A stretch of 64,000 nucleotides of DNA from positions 247,205 through 311,204 of the forward strand of contig NW_001799044.1 of NCBI RefSeq assembly GCF_000165425.1, in the 5' to 3' direction. The translations under genes and the position numbers were made by a program. Within the stretch, counting starts at the first letter, position 1; every line of letters begins with the position of its first letter. Positions 50,034-61,495 of this stretch are shown in pieces. The stretch is from Paramecium tetraurelia. Taxonomy: Eukaryota; Ciliophora; Oligohymenophorea; Peniculida; Parameciidae. The notes beneath the pieces were generated by a model that saw only the letters and a list, made by a program, of their open reading frames with translations, had not been told where the DNA came from and ran no database searches.

Positions 50034-51088
50034 ATGAATATTGATCTAATTAAAGTTATTGAGAAAAATTAACAAAAACTGGAATAACATAACCAAAAGC
50101 TGTCTGCCTAAGCAAAAGATGCTTGTGCATTAGTATTGGATTAAAAATTAATAGACTATAATTTACGGGCATGGTCATTTTAAGAACAGTAGTATGGAAA
50201 GAAGTTATGTAAGTACAAAAAAATCAACAAAATAAAATTCTGTAGTTCCCAATAAATCTGAACTCTCTCGTCTTATCGATTCGGTAAGAATACTATTTGA
50301 CCTTCAAGTCCTCTCCAATCTCTATAAAATAGTCACATTTAGATCATGTTGCCTCACTCAGTCCAAATAGGGATGATTTGACTAGAATTAGAATGGAGAA
50401 TGCTGCTTTAAAGGAGTAAATGAATTCTAAAGAGAAGTATATTGATTAATTGGACAAAACAATAATTGCGTTAAAAAAAGAGAAGAATCTCATGATCTAA
50501 TAATATTAAAATATCATCAATCGTATAACTAAAGATGTAGAAATTGGTAAGAAAAATGCAGGCAATGTTGAGTAAGCACTTTCGGAATAAATCAAATTTT
50601 TAGAATCAAACTTAGAAAAAAATTAGAATAACGATTTTAGAATAAAGGAAATGGAATCCACTATGTAGGTCCTTATTTTAGAAAATGAATAATTAAAACA
50701 ACAGAAAAAAGATGATTCTAAATGGTTAAGAGAATTGTAGGAATAATTTGAAATATTTTATTCAAAAAGCCAAGAAACTAAATATAAAATAGAGGACACA
50801 AAATATTTCATTTAAAAACTCTCTGAAGTCAACTAACATTTAATTAACAAGTAAGCACTTCCATTAGAATTCTTTGTTTAGATTAATCAATTACAAAAAT
50901 AATAAAAAGTTGATCCTATACCACTCCCAAAAGGAAGTTCTTTGAAACTGATCTTTGCTTAGGTCTTCTCATTACAAATAGAAACATTAGTAAACTTAAA
51001 TTAAATATTAAAAGAGACTAAAATGTAAGTTGAAAAATTCTCTAATTAATACATTTCTTAAGTTGGCTTGCAGTTGGTTTCTTTATGA
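50034..51088 (+). CDS. Coiled-coil protein
   Basis: Introns of 37 nt (GTAAGT...TAG) and 25 nt (GTAAGA...AAG) leave exactly 331 codons, 330 residues. The N-terminal helix is MNIDLIKVIEKNQQKLEQHN. The middle is a continuous coiled coil (LKEQMNSKEKYIDQLDKTII, EKQNIIDREKN-like heptads), and the C-terminal part is helical (LKLIFAQVFSLQIETLVNLN). Nothing outside the coiled coil identifies a family. The 37-nt intron is longer than its neighbours. Confidence 0.65.
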
Positions 51089-51314
51089 TTAAATTATTCA
51101 AAAAAAATAATATTATGTAATTTATCTTGAACATTTGTTTAATAACTTCTCTCAAATGAAATTACTTTACTTCATGTTTAATGATTTGATTTTTAATTTT
51201 ATTATTGAAACCATTTTTCCTAAATATTTGGGCATGATTTCATCTAAAAATTTTTAATCAGGCCTAATTGAAGATAAATTTGTTATAAAAAGTTGTTTTT
51301 ATTTCAATAGAATC

Positions 51315-51584
51315 ATGTTTATGAAAACACAAAAAGACTACTAAAGGGATTGGGATCAGAAAAACTAGATTTAAGGATTTGCATGCTTCGATAAAGGATT
51401 AAGATAAATATCAGGTAATAAGTAAAAAAAATAATATATTAACAAATTCGGTTTACAATTTTCTTCCTCTTTAATAGTTTAAACTCAATAGTTACGAAAG
51501 AGAAAAAATTTAAAAGCAAAATAGCATTGTTAACTCTAATAATTTTGTTATAAAAAAATATCAAATAAAATTAGAACTCTTTGA
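51315..51584 (+). CDS. Possible small hypothetical protein
   Basis: A 90-codon frame starts MFMKTQKDYQRDWDQKNQIQ, contains GFACFDKGLRQISG, and turns basic and Gln-rich towards TGA. The first 40 residues look protein-like; the rest is AT-driven. It lies in a 1.2-kb stretch otherwise without recognised genes. Confidence 0.3.
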
Positions 51585-51801
51585 AATTTAATAATGACAA
51601 TATTATAGAGAGTTAATATGAAATATTATTATGACCATGATGAAAATAAAAGTTTACACAATCAACATGTTTATAAAGCAATTACTATCAATCAAAACTT
51701 CCTATATTGATAAAAATTTAGAAACATTATTGTTTCCAAATTTTTTAAATGAATTTATTTTAATCTTTAAGATAATCATTTACAAAAATTAATAAAATTA
51801 A

Positions 51802-52062
51802 ATGGATTAGGAATATTACAACTCATAAATTATGAATTAAAATATCATTTTAATTGGAAGTATTGACGAAGTATAATCTGACATATTTTAATTTGAACAA
51901 CACAAATTTGAATCAAAAAGTTAATTAATTTAAATTCAACATTTTATATCAGCTTTGCTTATATTAAATAGTTTAATTGCTTTTCAAAGCCTTCCCTTTC
52001 ATATTTTTAAAGTCACATTTATAAACGATCTTACTTAAACATAACTGATTAAATATTAATGA
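51802..52062 (+). CDS. Possible small membrane protein
   Basis: An 87-codon frame starts MDQEYYNSQIMNQNIILIGS and has a hydrophobic stretch (FISALLILNSLIAFQSL). No homologue is recognised and chance is a fair alternative. Confidence 0.25.
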
Positions 52063-52282
52063 ACGAATCTACTTTTCATCACCAATATTCATAATGAAAT
52101 CAATCTTTCCAAATAATATTGATAATTTTTACTCAAATATTTACTATGATATTAATTAATTATATATATAAATTATGAAAATTAATTATTTTGATTAAAA
52201 TTCATTGTTAGATATTAATTAAAATATTTAATATCAGGGAATTGTAATGATTGGCAAAATTGCTTAAATTCGCTAATTAACT

Positions 52283-53856
52283 ATGAAAAGTAAAATCATT
52301 TTATTCAATGTGCTTACTCTTGTGGTAGTCCTTTCAGTTGTATGGATAAATTACTATATTTAAACATAAATTTTTTCTTCAATATCCCTTAGTTCAATAT
52401 ATCATATACTTTAGGAATAGGATAAAGATAAGATTGGCTTTATTGCGTAAAATGTAGCATTAATCATCGAACTGAAATTTATGTCAAGTTTCAATTTAAT
52501 CTAATTAATTAGTTCTTTCATAAATGGAATAAATGAAGCAATTTTATATTTTTTTTGAAAAAGAAAAAAATAATATAGTAAATAATTAAAAAATGGATCC
52601 TTGCGTAACAATGGAGGATTTTTTTAAAAACAATTTGACCCTCTACACGCCTAAATTTTGCTATTAAGCAATAGGAGTTCCTGATTATGTTACTCTACCT
52701 TAAAATGAAACAGGAGTTTTAATTCTGCATGATTTTATCTCTCTTTTAAATCATTATAGTTTGGCTTTGGATGTTTCTTATAGTGGGATGATACAAATAT
52801 CGTCAGTATCAAAAACAAAATATTTTAGTCAATTTCCTATCTGTCTTTTACTACCCTGGTTTGATATTACTTCATTGCCATGGTATAATAATAGTTATAA
52901 TAGGTATTAAAATCATTTGTAAATAACATAAGAAAATTAATAAGAGGGCTTTATTTTCTCGCCTTTAAACGATTTTTTCATAACCAAGATTAAGGAAATG
53001 TCAATTACAAGTTCGCTTTATCATGATGGTCAAATGATAGGAATTATTAGGGAAGGCTTAATAATTAGTGAATATTTGATACCTTATGTGCCATATAATG
53101 TTTTATTATTAGATTAAGAAGGTTTAGTCGTATATTTTAACATTGAATAACTCAGAAATAAGACAGATTATTTTTACATATATGATTAAAATGTTACTGG
53201 TTTTAATACTACTGATTGGGAAGAAATGATTCAGTTTTCAAATTAAAGGGAAAAAGTAATATTGGTTTTAGAGAATAAATTATAATAAGAAAAAGTCAAT
53301 GTTTATTCTCTTGAGGTGTTAAAGAATAATTTCACGCTTATTGTGTATTATTATTATTTATGTAAGTTACACTAATATCACTACAAAAGTAGATTAGTAG
53401 AACAAATCTACAGCAATAAGAGAAACATCATTCTTTAATTTTACAATCTCATTTTTCGCATAAATATTTTTAGGATTTATAGCTATAATACTTTAAATCT
53501 TTGTATTATTAATAGTATTTAAGCCTTTAAGATAATTTAATTCAATTATTAAAAAATATAAATTATATTAGGGTAATAATGTTAATAGTGAAATATTTAA
53601 GATGATTCATAACCATACAAATAAGTCAGATGCCTTAACCACTCTATAAAATAAAATCCTCAATTTCTCTTAAATCCTATCAGAAAGATAAGGAAAGAAG
53701 TGTGAAATGTGCAAAATTTGGGAAGCCTTTGCTTATAATGAAAATGATGCTCAATTAAATCTTGATCAGGTTAAGAAACAAATTTAATAGTTATAAAATG
53801 GAATGCAAGAATTCGAACCGAAAATGTTAAAAATTATAAAATAAGGAATTAAATGA
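52283..53856 (+). CDS. Cache-type two-span sensor protein
   Basis: Two introns (25 nt ending TAG near 52477; 28 nt ending AAG near 53361) leave exactly 507 codons, 506 residues. A first membrane helix (IILFNVLTLVVVLSVVW) is followed by a large extracytoplasmic domain. Its features (LLPWFDITSLPWYNNSYNRY, EGFIFSPLNDFFITKIKEM, YVPYNVLLLDQEGLVVYF) are those of dCache-like ligand-binding domains seen in ciliate receptors. A second helix (LGFIAIILQIFVLLIVF) is followed by a cytosolic helical tail (IIKKYKLYQGNNVNSEIFKM). No kinase or cyclase domain follows, so any signal must be passed to a partner. Confidence 0.65.
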
Positions 53857-54044
53857 CTATAAATAATATATTTATGAATTAAAGTATTTTTTTATTTAAA
53901 AAAGAAAAATAAAGAGAAGCTCTAAGAAAATAAAGAAATGAGAATGAATTTAGAATAAGTCGTTTCTTACCAAATTTTTGTTAAAAAGGAAAAATTTCAT
54001 CAATTTTATTGAGTTTTCACACTTCAATAGAATAATCAAGTAAA

Positions 54045-55222
54045 ATGATATTGAACAATGATGAATTAATGATGAAAGTTTATAAGAATTAATAAAACAA
54101 ACATGCTTTATTACTTTTGTCGAATATTTCAGCTTCAGAATCATCAAATAGTGTAGATAGATTGATAAAAGAATAATACTTGCATTTGAAATTTCTTGAA
54201 ATTATCTAATCAAAGTAGAGTAATATCTATTAACTACAATATGCTTGTGAAGGTTTAACAAATCTGTTGAATTCCAAAATTAATATATAATCAGAATTGA
54301 TAGATTTGCTTAATTAGGACCTAATTACTTCGATTATAAAGTTAAGAGAATAAATAGATGAAAATTAATTAATAGATAAAGATAGTATGCTTTATTTATG
54401 CCTTAGTATTTTGATTAAAATTTAAACTTATCAACTCTAAAATTATGTATCAAAACCATAACTCATAGACTTATTTATTATGAATATAAATTGGTTCGAA
54501 AGAAATATTTAAGTATCTTGTGAAAATATTATATTGATATGTTCAGACATAGAAGGGTTGGTTGATTTGATAGATGATTAAAAATTAAATTCAATAGTCG
54601 ATTGTGCAATATATTCATTATAAAATAGATAATATGATACTACATATTGGATTTTAACAGCATTAAATACACTTGTTGCTTTTTCATACTGTGATTAAAA
54701 GATTTTAGGAATAGCGAAAAATTCAAAAGTTACATCATTGCTAAAAATGATTTTTGAAAGAATTTAAGAATAATAAATATTTTTACTTGAAGTTAGTTTA
54801 GAAGTATTAATTGTATAATAATCTAGTTTATTTATAAATCTCTGCAGTTCTCAGGAGTAGAGATTAGATTCTGTTTCTTAAAATACTTGAAAGAGATTTA
54901 AGACTTAATTGAATTTAAGGTTCAAAATTCTTTGCTGGTTTTGTGTAGTTTTATACTTGTCATTCTATGTGAGTAACTAGATTAAGAAGAATCAGGTCAT
55001 ATTATATCATTACAATTTGAAATTCTGTTACATTTAAATGAACAGCATTTAACTGATGAAATTATAGAGATTTTAACAAATATTTGGAATTTACTTGATT
55101 AAAATATTTATAAATTAAGTAGGAAACAAAAGGTTTTATTAGAAATGTTATCAGAGTCAAAAAATGAAATGATTTCCCAATTAGCAATTAATATGACAGG
55201 CATTTAAAATTCAATATCATGA
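54045..55222 (+). CDS. ARM-repeat protein, importin-alpha-like, second copy
   Basis: From ATG 54045 one intron of 23 nt (GTTTCT...GAG, near 54879-54901) leaves exactly 385 codons. The helical repeats resemble those of the ARM gene at 24908 (HALLLLSNISASESSNSVDR, YACEGLTNLLNSKINIQSEL, TYWILTALNTLVAFSYCDQK, LEVLIVQQSSLFINLCSSQE). A possible upstream exon from 53938 contains the basic MRMNLEQVVSYQIFVKKEKF, which could be an importin-beta-binding stretch, but I could not join it cleanly. The protein may be a diverged nuclear-import adaptor. Confidence 0.55.
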
Positions 55223-55507
55223 AATAAATTAGTTATTACTTTAACAAGATATTATATTATTTAGAAAGTTCTTAAATCTACTAATATCTTTGAATAATTA
55301 ATTCTCTTTAGATTCATGATATATTTAAATCCTTTTTATTTACTAATTTGAATATTTTCTGTTAGATAAATAAACTCTTTATTAAAATAATTTAAGTTTC
55401 TTAATTCTTAATCTTTAAATTCATTAAAGAATTTAAAAGATTGCCTATATTTAAAAGGAGAATATGATTGGGTAAAATTAAATTATTAAATTCATTGCTA
55501 TTAGAAT
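55223..55507. other. Intergenic
   Basis: AT-rich spacer between the convergent second ARM gene and the next minus-strand gene; no gene seen. Confidence 0.5.
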
Positions 55508-58100
55508 TCATCCTTAATTCTCATCTTCTTCTTCAGAGTAATAAACTTCCATGCATACAGAGTTTTCTAAATATTAAATGATATACACTACTTTTAAATT
55601 TTGATGAATTTTTTGAGAGGCTTGGAGGCATTTCAAGATCATCTAGATCTTCTTCATTCACAATTTTATTGTCCTCTAAAATTGTTAATGTTAAATGTTT
55701 AGATACAAAATAAAAATATTAAAGATAATCTTATAGGACCTAATTTTAATATACATGTAAACAATACTCTTGGAATCTCTCGATCATTATTTAATATTTC
55801 AATATCTTGGTTTTTTTAACCCACTTAAACCCAACTTCTGTCAAAATTTTTTGTATAATCAATGAAAATTTGATAAAGTTTAGTAAATTCTGGATCATTT
55901 AACAGGAATTACTTGGCAGATTTGATTATTTCTTCTGGAACTTCTGTTGAATCAGAGTTTACTATAATAATATAAACTAATTTTACATTTATTATTTGAA
56001 TATGTTCTTGGAAATTTTTACTGCCTGTTCTATTCAAATTAAAATTGAGATTGTTATTAATCTTCCTAGTCATTAGTTCCCACTAATTATTCCAGATTTT
56101 TTTAAGAAAGAGCAACTTTAATAATCTCTAACAAGGGTTCCTATTGATTTTAATTTTTTTTATTAATCAAAAGTTCATCTAAATCAAAATTACTATTCTC
56201 TAAGGCAAAATTAAGAAATCTTTAAGCATCGTTTAAAGTAGCATCCCCTTATGTATCCAAATATTCATTATTGTTTGATGACGTAACCGAAGTTCTTTCT
56301 TGTTTTGGAGTTTTTGTATTATAGGCTAAAGCAATCATATCCTTATGAATTTAAATAAATTTCTAAAGATATGAATGTTCTAAATAATAAAATAAGTATG
56401 TGAAGATGTGTTCGCGTTACAGATTGTCAATTTTAAATATAAGAGGTTCTGGTAAGAATTGAGAAATAAACCTAAATAATATAATAACTCGATTTTACTC
56501 CTTATCAAATTTCATAAACTCTATAAAAGAAGCTACATTTGAACCAAAAACCTATTTAGTTTCATCATAGTACAAACTTGTTTCATGTTGAACTCTCTCA
56601 CTTAACAAATCATAGAACTCTTCATAACAACAATCCACATGTCCAATCCAATGAACAGACACCTAATATTTAATAATAAGAATACTTCATTGATTGAAAG
56701 ATCCTATATAGATTTATTAAAATTTCTCATTAACTCCACTATTTCTGTATAATATTTATGACTATATTCAATTTAAAATTAATCCTTTATACTATTTTTT
56801 TATTTTAGTAAGAAATTATCATAAATCTCATAAGTAATTTAAAATGAAGGAGTAAAACCCAAGTTATTATTAACACCCTGATCAAATTCCTTGAGAAACT
56901 TAGCTTATCTTTCTGCCTACAAAGTTTTGATGAAGCATTCTATAAGCAGTTATTAAAATTAATCATTCCTAATTATCTTGAGTTAAAAAAATTAATACAT
57001 GTTTGATCCACAATTTGCACATTATTCTCCAAACTGAGAAACGAGGATATTGAGGATATTAAGGAAAGACTTTCTAATGTATTTCATTGACAATATTTTC
57101 GAAGGGATATATTACTCCATTTAATTCTACCATAGAATTACTATATGCTTCCCAATACATATTGTATTCACTTAATAAATCAATACTATTTGTTGAATTT
57201 GTAGTTATGAATGTAGAAAAGTACATTGACAAACCTTGTAGATAACATTCAATAGAACTATACAATTATTCAAAGAGATTCATTATACAAAATTCATCAG
57301 TAAATGCTTCTTCTTCTTCTTACTCCTCTATCTGAATGCTTTATGATTCGACCTAAGAATGAGGAAATTATTGTAATCCAGAGGATTCATCCTATAAATT
57401 CCATCTATATATTAAAAATTTTGATTTAAATGCTTCACTATTCTCTAATTTTTCGCACATTTAATTTATTACAAATTGCTTATTTTGTTTTAAATTATTC
57501 ATTAGCTTTAATTTAAATCATGTTTTAAATACCTCATTTGATATCAATTAAAAGTCGAACAATCTATCGAACCCTTTTTATTCTAATTCCAAACGTTGAG
57601 CAAGCATAATTTAGAATTCTGATTCACAATATAAACCTATGGTTTCTCTTTTTAAAATAGGTTTCGGAAACACTGATTCACAAAGAGAAAATGGAATTTT
57701 TATTGTTTTTCTACCATTCATATTTACTAATTTTACTTCAATTATTTCATCCTTTTATATTGAATTTACCAATCTAAAGGGTTAATATCGAAATTTGCCA
57801 AACGAGTCTGATCTCTTTAAGTTATATCTGGATAATTAAATTCAAGTGTTATTTCAAGTTAATCATTTAGAAATTATTTATAGTATTTCTCGGCAAAGAA
57901 TTAATAATGTTTCTGTCTATATAGAAATAATTTGAAACTTAGACATATTCATTTAAAATGCGGCAGGTGGCTCCTAATATTAATACATCTTCTAAACTCA
58001 AAAACCATGAAGTTCTTTTAAATATTTCATAATTATAGAGATTATTTGTAGATATTTCTTAACTAGTTTCAATTTGAAATTTTAATGCCTTTAGATCCAT
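55508..58100 (-). CDS. Large unassigned protein with an F-box-like N-terminus
   Basis: About 850 residues. The N-terminus contains SWFLSLEDVLILGATCRILN, with the hydrophobic and Cys spacing of an F-box, followed by YYKQFLNDQLEITLEFNYPD. Recognisable later segments are KTIKIPFSLCESVFPKPILK, the acidic EEQEEEEAFTDEF, VFGSNVASFIEFMKF, EPLIFKIDNLQREHIFTYLF and an acidic C-terminus (EVYYSEEEDEN). If the F-box is real, the protein would link substrates to an SCF ubiquitin ligase. Several short introns are needed and not all were resolved; one joint after LNEY is unclear. Confidence 0.5.
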
Positions 58101-58293
58101 ATATATATATATATTATATATTTATGTAATTATTAATCAACGATAATTTTTTTAATAGACATTTAGAAATCCGAATCTGATACATACTGCTAATGCAAGA
58201 ATTATAATTTAAAAATTTTGATGCCTGAGATCTTCAATTTAGACATTAATTTGTGAAATAATTTTTATTAGTTTTCAATATGACTTATATTTT

Positions 58294-58563
58294 TCACTTT
58301 TTATTTCTATAACAAATTTTCTCAGTCAATTAGGATGTAATCACATGGACAGTATCGCAATCAGATATTCCTTTCTATATCAAGTAATCATTGTCATCCA
58401 AAAGCGACGTTTCAAACCCGATATATAATCTATCTGAAGTTAAATTAATAATGTCGGAAAGTTGTTGTTTTAATTGAAACACAGTTCTTGTTTCTTGTTT
58501 TAGGTCCACTTCTACAGTCATTCCTGTAACAAATCGGCAATAAAGTTTTTTTATTTCATTCAT
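58294..58563 (-). CDS. Ubiquitin-like domain protein
   Basis: A 90-codon intronless frame (89 residues) starts MNEIKKLYCRFVTGMTVEVD. It has the beta-grasp pattern of a ubiquitin-like domain: VFQLKQQLSDIINLTSDRLY (helix and turn), then SLLDDNDYLIQKGISDCDTV and VHVI, the equivalent of the LxDxxTLxDYNI...xxLHLV end of ubiquitin. There is no terminal Gly-Gly, so it is not a conjugated modifier. Its ATG overlaps the TGA of the upstream coiled-coil gene (ATGA), so it may instead be the last domain of that protein. Confidence 0.65.
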
Positions 58564-59592
58564 TTTATGTTATTATTTTTAATAATATTTTTATATTCTA
58601 TCACTTGTCCTTTTATATCTTCTGTCAATGCTATTTCTATTTCGTCATTGTAGTCTAAGAGTTTTTTTTTGCATAATTGCAAACTCTCCTTTATGGATTG
58701 CATTTATTATTGCATGCTAAGATCATCTTTTTTAATTTCATCTTTATTATCTAAGTGAGCCAAAGTAACAGTTTTAAAGAAGTTGTGAATTCTAGATTTA
58801 GTTTACTAAGTTTAAGGTCTATTTCGAAAAGATTAGACACTGTAAACTAGTTAAGGTCTTTCAGATAGACATTCTAGAAGATAGTCATCTTAATAATCGA
58901 AGGCTTTTCTCGATGCAGCCGAAGCAGAAGTAGTGCATCTTTGAATTTCCAATTCTTACGACTATTTTTCAGCATCTCTCATTTATTTTTGGATAACTTC
59001 CAATTATCTTTTATTTAATTCAGGAGAGTCCTTAATTCTTGCCACTTTTAAGGCTCTGTTGCAGAGCTTCTCAATTTCAAGTTCCCTCTTTGCTTAAATA
59101 CTTAATAAGCCCAATCTTCTTAAAATTTCCTTATTCATCATTTATTATTTAGTGCTTCTTTTAAGCGAAGCAGGTAATTCCTTTGGTCTTTCGCTAGGTT
59201 GAAAATGGGTAGTAGTGACTTCCGTAAAAAAAACAGGCTATTTAATGGCCTTCATCTTCCTTATAGAAGGTCTTTAAGGTATTTCTTCTGTGGTTATCAT
59301 TGGTTCTACAAGAGTCCCTACTTTGCTGACTTTTAAACCTTGATTGTCTAGACAAAAGTCGATTAGATTAGACTCGGCTTCTTAACTAAAAAGCTGTTAT
59401 TTAGGAAATTATGAATGGGCATATCTTGGTTTAGCTAATTCCTATTCTTCCTTTTGGTGTCCAAAATATTTGACAACTAAGGAGTGATTTAGAAGTCGAA
59501 ATACCTTTATATTTTAGATCTTCCTTTATATTACCCATAACAATACGAATGTTGCGCTGAGCTCTGGATTCTGGTTTGTCTTATTTGTTCAT
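58560..59592 (-). CDS. Coiled-coil protein upstream of, or fused to, a UBL domain
   Basis: One 28-nt intron (GTATTT...TAG) leaves exactly 335 codons, 334 residues. The start is MNKQDKPESRAQRNIRIVMG. Disordered Pro/Gln-rich parts follow (EAESNLIDFCLDNQGLKVSK), then a coiled coil (MMNKEILRRLGLLSIQAKRE, LEIEKLCNRALKVARIKDSP), a Ser/Ala patch and a C-terminal helix (MQSIKESLQLCKKKLLDYND). The TGA (58560-58562) shares two bases with the ATG of the ubiquitin-like frame. One more A in the AAAA run just before would fuse both into a 420-residue protein. Confidence 0.65.
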
Positions 59593-59729
59593 CGTAATTA
59601 TCTTCTTTATTTAGTAATGCTAAAAATTAATATTAAATCACCCGAATATATATAAAATTTATTCAAATAGTTATGTAAATTCAGGGGTTATTAGTATATA
59701 AAATATTAATAAATTTTATTAAATTTCCA

Positions 59730-60275
59730 ATGAATTACTCACAAAGAGTGCAAATGAAAAAACCAATTGTAAGTATTACAATGAATAGTTTGATGATTAC
59801 TACCCTCAGTCAAATAATTATATGCCATAGCTATCCAAATCAGTGAGTCCAATAACCAATACTTAGACAAATTTTCATTCAAGTTCATTGCAATACTCTA
59901 CTTACAATTCATTGTACGTATTAATAGTGAGCATCTAGAACCTAGAGCAGATAAAAGGAGAGAATATTTTAATAAAAAAAAATCCCTGTCAACATTCAAA
60001 AAAACTCATTGTTTGACCTTAAATCATCAAAGTTGTCAAATTCAAATCTGCATTCCACAATCGGAGTCTCAGAATTCGATAAACCATTACACTTTTAAAC
60101 AGATCAATTAATCTAAAGACCTGTTGCAATAGAATCCAAACCTAAAATATAGGAATAAAATAATGTTTAGAATTTTGCTCCAATTTTAGAAGAAAAGAAT
60201 GACAGATTCATTAAAATAGGAGTAGTCATCATAATAGTGTTATTATTATTAATAGGCGTTCTCAAATTCAAGTGA
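59730..60275 (+). CDS. Tail-anchored membrane protein
   Basis: Two introns (20 and 25 nt, TAG) leave exactly 167 codons, 166 residues. The soluble part is Ser/Gln-rich and disordered (MNYSQRVQMKKPI, then FDDYYPQSNNYMPQLSKSVS). The last 20 residues are a hydrophobic helix (IKIGVVIIIVLLLLIGVL) followed by KFK, the layout of a tail-anchored protein inserted post-translationally with its N-terminus in the cytosol. It is not a recognisable SNARE. Function unknown. Confidence 0.6.
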
Positions 60276-60323
60276 TTTTATATATTTATATAAAAAAATA
60301 AAAATATCAATTAATCCGTTAAA

Positions 60324-60911
60324 ATGACTGATCTAGACTAATCAATAGAAGCAAGAATAGATAAATTTGAATGTATTCATTCTCATCATATTTAATAGCC
60401 GATTTAAATAGAGTGAGTTTATAATAGGATGCTCTTCTCCCATTATTGTAGATGATTGAATACATCCCATCAATTCAAAGAACCGAAGCCAATGTCAAAT
60501 AAGTTTAGAAAAAAGAAGAAGTTAATGAATAGAAATAAGGAAGACTCGTATCTTATTAATTAAAATTATATAGGAAAGATGTGCTGAAAGAAAATTAAGA
60601 GAAATAGAATCAATGCCCCAAAAACCCTAATTAGAAGTTTAATAGGTAGATTAGAGAATCAAGGATTTGGAATCTTCGATTAATTGTTTATACAGGTAAA
60701 ATTAAATTGTAAATGTAGGTGGTATGAAGCAAAGTTAAGAGAAGGATCTTAATAAATAGTTCGTAGCATTGATGATAGATTGGGAACTGATCCAAATGCA
60801 GAATTTAATGACTAATTGTTAATTGTAGTCAATTAAACTATCAAAAATGCACTTGATAAAATGGGTGAAGATTTTAGGGGACAACTTTGTGAAATTAGAT
60901 AAATGCTATGA
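60324..60911 (+). CDS. Small coiled-coil protein
   Basis: Three introns (26, 26 and 23 nt, all TAG) leave exactly 171 codons, 170 residues: MTDLDQSIEARIDKFESDLN, LLPLLQMIEYIPSIQRTEAN, ERCAERKLREIESMPQKPQL, VDQRIKDLESSINCLYRWYE, DDRLGTDPNAEFNDQLLIVV and a final helix (IKNALDKMGEDFRGQLCEIR). It is almost entirely helical. I do not recognise it; its size suits a subunit of a multi-protein complex. Without the introns it would look frameshifted. Confidence 0.65.
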
Positions 60912-60945
60912 TTTTATATATATTAACTGTTAAATAATATTAATA

Positions 60946-61458
60946 ATGCAAGAATTAAGCAATGCAATAATTGAGTTTTTCGACTTAGTAATTGAGAAAT
61001 ATATAACTAATTTTGCAAATCCTAAGAGAGAATGGAATTATTTCAAATCTCTATTGTCATCATCTAGCATTGATTTAAATAGAATACAAAGTTACCTCAA
61101 AGTATTAAAAAATAGTGCTGATCAATAAAAGCCAACCTTACGTATAGATCCGATTAAGATGGAGAATTATATGACTTATGTTTCACCTCTAAGAGATCAT
61201 AATAGACCTTTTGAATAATAATTTAATCATAAATTTGAAAATGTTTAACTTAACCAATATCTCAGTCAACCCAGATTAGAAAACAATCCCGTTGATTCAT
61301 GTGTTCTCTTTAAGAAAATAACTTCGAAGATTGTTAATTTGATGGATTCCAATAATATATAATTAGCATTAACAAAGGAACTACAAATACAAAGACCAAT
61401 AGAACGTAAATTAACAGATATTGAAAGGTATAAATATATTCAGCAATAATCATATTGA
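60946..61458 (+). CDS. Small unassigned protein
   Basis: A single intronless frame of 171 codons starts MQELSNAIIEFFDLVIEKYI and ends IERYKYIQQQSY. It is mixed helical and polar (FKSLLSSSSIDLNRIQSYLK, RIDPIKMENYMTYVSPLRDH). No domain is recognised. It begins only 34 bp after the stop of the preceding gene on the same strand. Confidence 0.55.
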
Positions 61459-61495
61459 ATGCAAGTTATTCATATTCATTTCAATTAAATACAAA

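Noticed and set aside
53950..54147. Minus-strand frame as a gene
   Set aside because: It is antisense to the start of the second ARM gene, where the plus strand has sustained coding sequence.
58294..59592. Bacterial contamination, suggested by the ATGA overlap
   Set aside because: The upstream gene has a 28-nt spliceosomal-type intron and in-frame TAA/TAG codons like its neighbours.
60324..60911. A 15-nt intron (GTGAGTTTATAATAG) in the small coiled-coil gene
   Set aside because: The frame is open through it; a 26-nt intron further upstream explains the apparent shift instead.
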